Below are positions 21,388-30,689 of a stretch of DNA of 64,000 bases, in pieces. The position numbers and the translations under genes were made by a program. The notes under the pieces were generated by a model. It made no database searches, was not told the origin of the DNA, and worked only from the letters and a program-made list of their open reading frames with translations. The stretch covers positions 2,238,590 to 2,302,589 of the forward strand of contig CM020619.1 in NCBI GenBank assembly GCA_009829735.1. The letters are read 5' to 3'. The first letter of the stretch is position 1; every line of letters begins with the position of its first letter. Origin of the DNA: Pyropia yezoensis. Its lineage: Eukaryota > Rhodophyta > Bangiophyceae > Bangiales > Bangiaceae.

Positions 21388-21977
21388 AACCCCCCCCCTT
21401 GGATTCGACCCGTCCTCGGGTCGGGCGTACATTCATACTTCCGAACAAATTACGTCTCGCAATCGTTTCCCGATTGGATGGGGCTCTGCGCCCGTTGACG
21501 GTGGCCACCCAATCATTGGGTCGGACGTGGGGCATTATTCGCTCTCCCGAGGTGACTTACAGTCGGTCCTGAGGACGGCGAGGCGCTCCAGGCTCCTCCG
21601 GTTGCCGCGGCTACCCGCGTCCCGACGGGCACCCCGTCGGGTGGTCTCATTTCGGCTGCAGCGGGACCACCGCGCCGTCTGCGTTGGGCGTGCCGCGCGC
21701 GCGGTCCATGCGCGCGGCCGTGGCCCATTTGGCGGGTGCAAATTGTCTCGCCGGCTACCTGGAAGGTAGCTGGCGCCGGTTTCGGCGCCGGGTCCGCGCG
21801 GAGCTCCCGCCCTAGTGGCTAGATGGGGGTCGATAAGGTGGCAGCAGTTCTACCCCTGTGGGTACGGGTCAAGACAAGGCGGTTGCCCGCTCTCAAGGCA
21901 CCCCTGCGGCGGAGGAGATTGCCTGAAAAGGCGGCGGGGACGGTGGTGGGCGTCTGCATCAAATTGCTTCAGGAGCG

Positions 21978-23019
21978 GTGGTGTCTCCGGTCGGGCCTGG
22001 GGTGCTCCCAGACGTATTCCAAGGGTCCGTCGGTGCCGACGGGTCTTCACCAATGGCCGTCGACGGTGGGTCCTCGTCGCGTCGTGGTCCCGCCCTTCTC
22101 CTTTCTCCTGTCTGTTCGCCGGCGGGGCCGGTTCCTCCAGCTTCCTACGGGTGTCGGTCGGCAAGTACGGGAGCTCGGTGTCGAGGCCGTCGCTAAGCGC
22201 ACGGGTCTGTCCTGTAAGTCGAGCTCACTGCTGGAACTTCACGATGCCGTGAGCTGGTCGGCGTTGCTGACCCTTCTCCCCTAGCGGGTCCCTCAGGCTG
22301 GGGTTCCCTCTATGCCTCAACACTCGTTACGGGTCCGCCGGGCTGGCCCGGGTGAAGACCACTACCGTGGGTGGGCCTCTACCAAAGCCGCTGCTGACAT
22401 GGGGATTCCCGTGGTATTGCCTGACCCTGGTCAGGTGTTGTCCCCCTGGTTCGGGGCGGTGCCGACGTTGGGTGCCCAACGTTGGTTCCGTGACTGGGAC
22501 TTGGCGGAAGGGGGACGCGAGGTGTCTCGCCGGCGCGGGGAGACCCGCCGTGTTACCGGTGGGGCCTCCTCAAAGGGGCCGGCCCCCTCATCCGGGTCGG
22601 GTCCCGCCCAGGACTGGTCCTCGTCTCCTCCGGCGTTGGCCGGGAAACCTCTTTTGGCTCCGGGGACTGCGTCCACCGCCTCACGTCGGCCGGTTGCCGC
22701 CCAGTGTCTGCGGTATGACGGCGTTGACGCCGTTCTCATACGCGAGTTGCGGGAGGATTTTTCGGCTAGCTGGGGGGACGTCCCCTCTGGTGCCGCGCTA
22801 GTCGGTACCGCTCGCAACCTTGTGGGGGTCTTGCATATCCGTCAGTAGGCCCTGGACTCGGTGGCGTCCGGTCGTGGCACCCACCTCGAGCTATGCTCTG
22901 AGGTTACTCAGATAGTCAACCGCCGAGAGGATGCCGACCGATGGGGTCTGAAAGTGTACGCAGCAACGCGTGAGTGGCGTCTGTCGAGGGGCCAGAATCT
23001 CCCTTGGGGAGGAGTGTGA
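21978..23019 (+). pseudogene. Antisense ORF of family-1 chromovirus, copy C (internally deleted)
   Basis: On the plus strand, opposite to its LTR, this copy shows SPMAVDGGSSSRRGPALLLS, then FLLSVRRRGRFLQLPTGV in another frame, then MPQHSLRVRRAGPGEDHYRG with DMGIPVVLPDPGQVLSPWFG, and finally LRYDGVDAVLIRELREDFSA. A TAG at 22846-22848 stands where the other copies have Thr or Val, and the frame continues to a TGA at 23017-23019. Compared with copy A the conserved central region (about 300 residues) is missing. The copy is decayed, but order and strand are as in copies A and B. Confidence 0.75.
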
Positions 23020-23061
23020 CCCTACGGTCTGAGAGAGGATATAGGGGGAGGGTGTAGGTGC

Positions 23062-23084
23062 CGGTCACCCCGATGGTGACCGGG
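23062..23084. repeat. Hairpin downstream of antisense ORF C
   Basis: CCGGTCACC and GGTGACCGG pair perfectly across a short loop about 45 bp after the stop of the antisense ORF. The same position after copies A and B has a related hairpin (30633-30660 and 40090-40116, reversed strand). It may be a 3'-end or processing signal. Confidence 0.5.
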
Positions 23085-23359
23085 TAGCAGGAGTTGTAAA
23101 CTTCTCCACTTTTTTGTTTTCTTGCGTCATCTTGGCCTGTGTCGACCTCTTGGTGGGAAGGCTAACCTTGCCCAAGAACTCGTCTGGGTCGTCTCAACTC
23201 CCCTCGCGGTGTCATTCATCCAATTCCCCAACTTGTATGGGTTGGGTGAGCTCGGAGGTGACCTCCCGCACTTGTACCTTACTTGTTCTAGTTTGACACA
23301 AGTCTCATGTACTCTCCCAACCAGTATCGATTCGGTGCGATAGGGGCTTACCCACGCAT

Positions 23360-23859
23360 NNNNNNNNNNNNNNNNNNNNNNNNNNNNNNNNNNNNNNNNN
23401 NNNNNNNNNNNNNNNNNNNNNNNNNNNNNNNNNNNNNNNNNNNNNNNNNNNNNNNNNNNNNNNNNNNNNNNNNNNNNNNNNNNNNNNNNNNNNNNNNNNN
23501 NNNNNNNNNNNNNNNNNNNNNNNNNNNNNNNNNNNNNNNNNNNNNNNNNNNNNNNNNNNNNNNNNNNNNNNNNNNNNNNNNNNNNNNNNNNNNNNNNNNN
23601 NNNNNNNNNNNNNNNNNNNNNNNNNNNNNNNNNNNNNNNNNNNNNNNNNNNNNNNNNNNNNNNNNNNNNNNNNNNNNNNNNNNNNNNNNNNNNNNNNNNN
23701 NNNNNNNNNNNNNNNNNNNNNNNNNNNNNNNNNNNNNNNNNNNNNNNNNNNNNNNNNNNNNNNNNNNNNNNNNNNNNNNNNNNNNNNNNNNNNNNNNNNN
23801 NNNNNNNNNNNNNNNNNNNNNNNNNNNNNNNNNNNNNNNNNNNNNNNNNNNNNNNNNNN
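23360..23859. other. Assembly gap (500 N)
   Basis: Exactly 500 N characters, a conventional placeholder rather than a measured size. It separates a minus-strand element on the left from the pol 3' end of a plus-strand element on the right. Confidence 0.99.
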
Positions 23860-24218
23860 CAAGCCAACGGGACTTCACCCGGCGCAAGCGGGCCGCAGTA
23901 CCCTGGCTATCCCAAGAAGAAGGTCGGGAATATGTCTACGTCAAGTTTGTGGACCATGCCTGGAGAGACGGACGCCTGTACCTGCGAGTACGCTGGTTCG
24001 GTTTTAACCCGGCAGATGATACCTGGGAACCCTCAAACCGGCTACCCATCGCGGATGTCTGTGCCTACACGCGACGGAACGGGATAGAGGGCACTCCAGT
24101 GGCCAGAGCCGGCAAGATTCTGGAGTCGGACTCGGAGGAGGACCAAGAGGATGGGGCCAACCAAGACCCTCGGGACGAGCCGAGTTCATCCGCAACGGAT
24201 GCGGAACAAGAGGATTGA
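23860..24218 (+). CDS. pol: Chromodomain-containing C-terminus of a chromovirus integrase (family 2, copy E)
   Basis: The frame emerges from the assembly gap and carries a chromodomain: YVYVKFVDHAWRDGRLYLRV followed by RWFGFNPADDTWEPSNRLP, with the aromatic and acidic positions typical of chromoviral integrase tails that direct insertion to marked chromatin. It ends in an acidic tail (SDSEEDQEDGANQD) and a TGA. Everything upstream is in the gap. The antisense ORF of the same element starts its 3' end 145 bp further on. Confidence 0.85.
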
Positions 24219-24363
24219 GAAGAAGGGAACGGGTATATCAAGGAGAACACGCAATACAAGCATGGAACAATCAAGGAAAACAAGCACCCGCTCGGGCAAC
24301 CCTTCTCTCCGCCTCTTCCCTCCTCGCTTCTCCCAAGACCCTCACCCTCCTTGCCTCCAACTA

Positions 24364-26481
24364 CTACTCCCGGCGCGGACGCTGAGCCGCGGGAGTGTCC
24401 TCCAGCGCTGCCTCCGCGGCACGACGGGAACCGGAGGAAGGCGGGATGACGTAGTGCGGTGGGCGCGGTGCATCCCGGTATGACGCCATCGGAGTAGTAC
24501 CGGTAGTTGCCGGGCGCTCCCGCTCATCCAGATATGCCTGTCGGCGCCCCTGGAAGCCAGTGAAGGTTTCTGACCGCTGCTGGGCCAAGCCATGCCGCGT
24601 CAAGGTCGCCAGAAGTTCGCCAACCACCGGGCTGTTCGACATCTGGCCGCTGTCCGCGCAAGCAAACACCCGGTCAACCACGTTGTTCAAGACGCTGGCG
24701 TAAGTGCCCAGCACCAGGGAAGACCCGACGCCCTCAACCTGCACCGGAAGACGACCCAGATGGTCTTCAATCATACCGACGTCGTACTGGTCGCATGTCG
24801 GGCCACCTTGGTTCAGGTACCAGTCAGGCACCCGGAAGCGGGTAAGGCGCAGAGTCGGCACCGGAATCTCGAACCGCCCCGAGGATGACACCACCGGACG
24901 GTCCACAACGGCCCCCGAAACCGGAGTACCCAACTCCAGCGGAGGCACAGCGCCGCCAGCGTTGGAAGAAGGCGTCCGAGGCGGAGCGGCCGGAGTGGTA
25001 GGCGACCGCACAGTCACTCCCAGACTCGCCGCAGACAGGCGCGGTGCCGGAGGAGCTTGAAGTACCGGCACAGCCGGAACAGGGCGTGAGCGCGCCGGCG
25101 ACGGTTCAGGCAAGGCCACCGGGGCGATAGGTGCAACAGGAGGAAGCGGAGCCGCCGCAGACGCCTGACCGACCGCCGCGGCCCATCCCGACTCCTGCAC
25201 CGGCGGCCCAACAGGCAGAAGATCAAGGGCGGCCGGGGCAGGAAAGCTACCTAGCTGCGGCCACGCCGGAAGCGGCGTCGCCAGCTGCACCTTGGCCGGA
25301 GAAGACTGGTAGACTACCTGCGCCCAACCGAAGCCATCCCGACGCGGGCGGTTCTGGTCGGCAATCGCGTTCAAGAAGTTCCGGTCATGCACCGGCACCA
25401 GACGCCGGAAGTCAATCATCGCCTGGAAGAGCCCCTTGTACTTTTCGTCCTGGCTGCACAGGAAGTCGACGGTCAACTTGTCGACAATCCAGACCATCAG
25501 GAGGTCAGGGAGAAACCAAAGCCGGTTGGACACCAAGACCTCGTGAAGCCAGTGGTTGGCCGCCAAGACTGTCATCTCGGACGTGTACATCATGTACGGG
25601 ATCTAGTGGAAGAAGCCCTTGATCGACGCCTGAGTCAAGGCGTCCAAGAAGTACCAGGTGAAGGGGATGCTGGAAGGAGCAAACCCGACCGGGATCTCGA
25701 CTTCCTGCTGCTGCGGGATGACCTTGGGGTAGTACGCCGCCCGGTTAGCCTTATCCAGCTTCCAGAACTCCTGATGGGTGCAGCTCACGAGGAAGTCACG
25801 CTGACGGCCGCGTCGCTCGCCTTGCTCCCGTGCCGGTGACAACTTGGAGTACTTCCGGGTCAGGAAAGGCGGCTCCAGAGCGGCCATGCTCGGACGGGGG
25901 TCGCAGCTCAGGCTCCCCGACCCCGTGAGCGCCTCGTCCCAGACCTTGAGCGCCCGGTGGACGTACCCTTCCTCCTCCGGCCACCGGAGAACGGACGCGG
26001 ACACGCGACGCTCGGTCAAGGGCAGATCCAGCACCAGCGCGAAGAGGAGATCCTCCAGACGAGCAACCCAAGAGCAACCCGAGAAGCTCTGAGAGCGGTC
26101 TTGTGCCAGGCGCATCTGGTCCGCCGTGTGAAGACGAGCCTTATCCATCTCTGTCAAGACCCCGCGCTGGAGTTCCTTGCGCGAGAGGTCCAAGCAATCC
26201 TGCTGGCACTGGGCCGCGCCGGCGTTGCCGACCACCGTGGAGTAACGCCGGGCCGCCAGAGGGTCCTGCCCAAGAAGCATCTCCGGGAGACCCACCGGGG
26301 GGGTGTCGACCGGGTGCATCACAGAAGCCGGGGGAACCCAATCCGTCCCCGCCGTGGCGACCGGCGCCGACATCGACACCCGAGGAACCGGAGGCAGGAG
26401 AGGGGCGCGACTACCCGAGTTCTCCTCCGCAACACTCGCCGCCGGAACCACGGGCCCAGCTTGGATCTCGGAACTGGACAT
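24364..26481 (-). pseudogene. Antisense ORF of family-2 chromovirus, copy E (one nonsense codon)
   Basis: This copy is nearly intact: about 705 codons from MSSSEIQAGPVVPA to the stop at 24364, with a single TAG at 25603-25605 where copy D has TCG (Ser). An N-terminal Pro/Ala-rich stretch is followed by MDKARLHTADQMRLAQDRSQ and WPEEEGYVHRALKVWDEALT. A Phe/Trp/Leu-rich core (FTWYFLDALTQASIKGFF, LWFLPDLLMVWIVDKLTVDF) comes next, then a Pro-rich hinge. The C-terminal domain includes YDVGMIEDHLGRLPVQVEG and VVGELLATLTRHGLAQQ, and a basic tail follows. It converges on the pol frame, separated by 145 bp. No known domain is recognised. Two copies differing by few substitutions and keeping almost the whole frame imply recent selection on the protein. 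Confidence 0.75.
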
Positions 26482-26665
26482 GACGTCCAGACTCCGGGGG
26501 AACGCGAGGGCCAAGGTGAAGGAGAGAAGGGGGGCAGAGAACCGGAGCAGGTGATCGTGACCAGGGTGAAGACGCTCGACCTCGGCACCGGTGTGGACGT
26601 GCTCGAGGCTGTGCACGGTGGCACCTGGTTCGGCCCGAGGACGTGCCGGACTAGGGAGGGAGCTA

Positions 26666-27236
26666 TGTAGCATCCCTGGCCCCGACTTGGCGCCGACCCG
26701 GGACTACAACCAGAGGGCACCAGGTGCCAGAACACGCCCGCCGTGTGGTGATGGTTGGCGGCCGTGGCCCGTGCCCGGCACTGGGATGCGGTGGACTACG
26801 CTATCCACACGTGAGAGAGGGATTGCTGATGGGTTTTTGCATACTTGTGAGGGACTTGATTTGAGAGAATTTGAGTGTGAGATTAGTGAGTGGGAATAGA
26901 ATTAGTAGTGATAGTGGCCCCCGACCTGACGAGGTTAGACTCGGGTCGGGGCCACTCGGGGTTATGGGGGGGCTACCTGGCCAACGTGCCGAGGCTCCCC
27001 CAGATGCACGTTAAGAGGGACAGCGAGGCGCCCTTGGCCCGCGCCCTCAGGAAAAAGACAACTGCGCGTTTGCTTTCCTCTTCCCCGTGTGCACTACCGT
27101 GCGTATCTGTTTGCTCTGCGAGCAGGCACGTGAGGCAACAGGCATACCATTCTCGTAGTTCCCCTTTCTGTGTTACCTGTCCCTTTCCCCCGAGGGATAT
27201 TGACACGTGTCTGAGAGGATCGAGTTTTATACCACA
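26666..27236 (+). mobile_element. Family-2 chromovirus 3' LTR (copy E) with polypurine tract
   Basis: A purine tract (about 26653-26662) precedes TGTAGCATCC. The end is ATACCACA at 27236, and the body is almost identical to 1975-2546. Immediately after 27236 the sequence switches to the RT region of a family-1 element, with no primer-binding site or gag between. The junction is therefore a truncation or recombination point. Confidence 0.85.
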
Positions 27237-30212
27237 CTAAGAAAGCATCACGTCATGTGGACAGGCGGGGTCTTGGGTACCATTGGGGCAACCCAACATC
27301 GTATAGACCAGGTACCAGGCGCACGACCCGCCCGGTCACAGCCGCACCGAGCGGGACCTATGCAACGAGAGATCGTTGATGGAGAAGTGAAGAGGATGAG
27401 CGAAGCGAAGGTGATACGACCTTCGATGTCGCAGTGGGGTGCCCCAGTCGCTATCGTACCGAAGAAGGATCAAACCCCTCGGTTTTGCATCGATTATCGA
27501 CGCCTCAACTTGGTTACCAAGAAAGACTCATACCCTTTACCAAGGATGGATGAATGCATCGACTCCCTGGGGGAAGCTCCAGTGTTTGCCACCATCGACT
27601 GCAATGCCGGATACTGGCAGATCCCAGTGGCGGACGAGGATATCCCCAAGACGGCGTTCGTCTGTCACAGTGGAGTGTACGAGTTCCTAAGGATGCCCTT
27701 CGGATTGTCCTACGCCCCAGCTACATTCCAGCGGGCTATCGACATTATACTGTCGGGGGTGAAGTGGCGTAACTGCCTAGTGTACCTCGATGACGTCATC
27801 GTCTTCTCGCGTAACATGGATGACCATGTGCAACATGTTCACGAGGTACTCACCCTCTTGAGGAACGCCGGGGTAACCGTGCGTCTGAAGAAGTGCGCCT
27901 TCTTTTAACAGACGGTCGAGTATCTGGGCCACCAGATAACCCCTGGTAAACTAGGGGTACTCGAAGCCAATACCCGGGCACTCCGGGATGCCCGGTTCCC
28001 TAACACCCAGACGCAGCTCAAGAGCTTCCTGGGAAGGTGCAACGTATACCGACGGTTCGTCAAGGACTTCGCTCGGATAGCTAAACCGTTAACGGTTCTT
28101 ACGAGCAGTACCTTGCCCAACGTACTCCAACCCTCTTCGCCTAGCGAAGAGGAGGCATTCGAGTCGCTGAAGCGAGCCCTACTATCCCCACCCGTCCTTG
28201 CGTTACCGCACAGACGGGGTACCTTCGTCATCGATGTCGATGCGTGCCACACCCAAGTGGGATGCACCCTGTTACAGGGAGAGACGTTGATCGGTTCCGA
28301 TAACGTAATCCCGGACCTACGTCCGGTAGGGTACTTCAGCCGGACACTCAACCCGGCTGAGCGTAACTATAGTGCCACCGAGCGTGAATGCCTCGGAGTT
28401 ATATGGGCAGTGCAACTGCTCCGTCCATACCTGGAGGGCTCCAGGTTCATCGTGAGGTCCGACCACGAACCCCTACGATGGCTCCTCAACCTTGGTGACA
28501 AGGATTCCGATAGCCATGGGAGGCTAGCCCGATGGAGGCTGAAGATGGCCGAGCACGATTACCGTACCGTGTATAAGGCTGGGTCAACCCACCATCTCGG
28601 AGACGCATTGTCTCGACTCGACACCCCGAGCGGGGATACCCGCCCGGTGGACGAGGACATCCCGGTGGTACCGGTCTGCATGGTCGGTAACGCTACCCAA
28701 GGTATGGTTGACCATACCATGCCACACCGAGCGTGCCCACTGACCCTCGCGGACTTCCGCGAGGCACAAGACATTGACGACGACTGCAGACGCCATCGCG
28801 CTAACCTCCTGGCCGGTACGGCCGGCATCTTCTCCGAGAATGAAGATGGACTCATATACCGGCGGGCACCCGCCGATGGACGACATCAAGTCGTGGTTCC
28901 CGTGTCCTTACGGCAAGCCGTCATGGAACGAGAACACGAGAACCCTACAGCCGGACACCCGGGGGGTTCTCGTATGTTCGCAGCAATGCGAAGGTTCTTC
29001 TACTGGCCAGCAATGGCCGTCGACGTGGTCGACCACGTAAGTGGATGCCACCCCTGTGCGCGTAACCGCATGAGTCTACATAGGCAGGCGTCTGCCATGA
29101 AACTGTTCCCACCTGATGGGCCCAACGAGCAGGTCGCTATCGACATACTCGGGCCACTTCCGGTAACGGAAGAAGGGAACAGGTACATCCTGGTCATGTC
29201 GGACCGCTTCACTAAGCTGTCACGAGCGGCAGCCATCCCGAACGATGCGGCCTACACCATCATGAACGCAGTGGTTGACCTTTGGATCAGTGCTTACGGA
29301 GTCATGAAGCAACTCCTCTCCGATAACGGAGCAAACCTTACGTCAGCATTCTGCACTAAGGTCCTGGCCATGTTTGGTATCGAACCACGTCGGGCATCCG
29401 ACTACCACCCGCAAACCAACGGGCAAGTGGAGCGGTTTAACCGCACCATCGTCAAGATGCTACAGTGCTACGTGGCCGAGCACACGAACACTTGGGACAG
29501 GCTCCTGTCCGTACTCACCCTGGCATACAATGCCAGGCCACATCGGAGCACAAACATCGCCCCACTGGAGTGGGTCATGCCCTTAGGCGTCGGTAACCTA
29601 ACGCTGCCGCCAGGCAGGTGCACTCGGTATGATACACCGAAAGGCCGACCGGCCGAACGTATACACCTAGCTTGGTTTGCCAAGCTATCGTGGATGATTC
29701 CTAAGCTCAAGGGTGCCCTTGACAGAACACAACTTCGATACAAGAAGAACTTCGACGCCCGACTACGGGTGCGCAACGCTACCCTGATGACAGGTAACTG
29801 GGTCTACATCAGACACCAGAAGTTCCGGGGGAACAAGCTCATGCAACCGGTCAAGGGACCGTACCAGATTCTCCACAGAGATGACCACCCTGTTATCTTA
29901 CACTCCGATACGGAGATCGAACGCATCAGTGTGAATGATGTCACACCTGCTCCGAAGCCGGAACAGCCTCAGCCGGTACCGGCTGGGTTGCTACATGAAG
30001 CTCTTACAACCCACCGGTCAGATGACCCGGTGGGACCGGATGGTATTCCATACCAAGTAGAGAGCGTGGTCGGACATACCGACCCAGATCTACCAGAACC
30101 CTGGTACGTCAAGGTAATGTGGATCGGTTACGACTCACCCACCTGGGAACATGCGGCGAATATACCCCGCCAACTCCTCATGCCTTACATGAGGCGACGA
30201 CGCCTACTGTAA
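27237..30212 (+). pseudogene. pol: Chromovirus pol, family 1 copy 1 (RT, RNase H, integrase, chromodomain)
   Basis: The polyprotein is complete from RT onward, with one TAA at 27906-27908. The RT has RFCIDYRRLNLVTKKDSYPL and an intact YLDD (27783-27794). RNase H has FVIDVDACHTQVGC, ATERECLGVIWAV and RSDHEPLRWLL. The integrase zinc domain (HENPTAGHPGGSRM, CHPCARN) is followed by the core with AIDILGPLPVTEEG, LSDNGANLTS and QTNGQVERFNRT, so D, D and E are all present. The C-terminal chromodomain reads YQVESVVGHTDPD then WYVKVMWIGYDSPTWEHA, ending RRRRLL. The TAA sits where copy 2 has CAG (Gln). Gag, protease and the 5' LTR are missing because the LTR of another family abuts at 27236. Confidence 0.9.
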
Positions 30213-30290
30213 AAACCCAACCGACACCGACTTCGGCAGTTGGGGGGTGAGGCTTATACCTACTAAGTAGGGTGTGACATGGTTACGGCA

Positions 30291-30378
30291 GACTTAGGTT
30301 TCTAAGTCAAATCAGACTTAGGTTTCTAAGTCGAACCAAGCTTAGGTAACTAAATAGAGTCAAGCTTAGGTAACTAAG
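30291..30378. repeat. Array of four short hairpins between pol and antisense ORF
   Basis: GACTTAGGTTTCTAAGTC occurs at 30291-30308 and 30315-30332, and the variants GCTTAGGTAACTAAAT (about 30340-30355) and GCTTAGGTAACTAAGT (about 30364-30379) follow. Each is a small imperfect palindrome. The array lies just past the pol stop and before the end of the convergent antisense ORF. The second copy of the element has a related array at 39772-39813 with different bases but paired stems. Confidence 0.7.
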
Positions 30379-30597
30379 TAGACCAGAACCTTAATAAGTT
30401 GACTTAAAGGTAAAAGCGAACTCCGATAATATCGAAGTAACTAAAGGGCTTACGAAGGAGGATGACCTCCCCAAGCCAAGACACAGAGTGAGGGAGGATG
30501 ACCTCCCCAAGCATGAACCAACCGGAAGAAGTTGGACGGGAGGCAAGGCACCACTGAGCCAGAAGGGGTACTCCCCAGGGCAGCAAACAGAGGCAAG

Positions 30598-30660
30598 CAA
30601 TGCCCCCAAAGAGGATGAGTTTATACTCACTACTACCCGGCCACCATAAGGGTTACCGGG
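30598..30660. promoter_or_regulatory. Conserved block downstream of antisense ORF A
   Basis: CAATGCCCCCAAAGAGGATG, TTTATACTCACTAC and CACCATAAGGG recur at 40054-40116 in the second element, more strongly than the DNA around them. It includes an imperfect hairpin (CCGGCCACCATAAGGGTTACCGGG). Its place just after the antisense ORF suggests a 3'-end formation signal for the antisense transcript; this is inference. Confidence 0.45.
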
Positions 30661-30689
30661 GCCCTCTCCCTCACAAACAATAGCACTCC

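Noticed and set aside
23127-23887. Open frames across the N run
   Set aside because: They are created only by unknown bases; the coding part on the right edge (chromodomain) is annotated separately.
30291-30378. CRISPR-like repeat array
   Set aside because: The repeats are palindromic, the spacing is irregular and only a few bases, and the setting is a eukaryotic retrotransposon.
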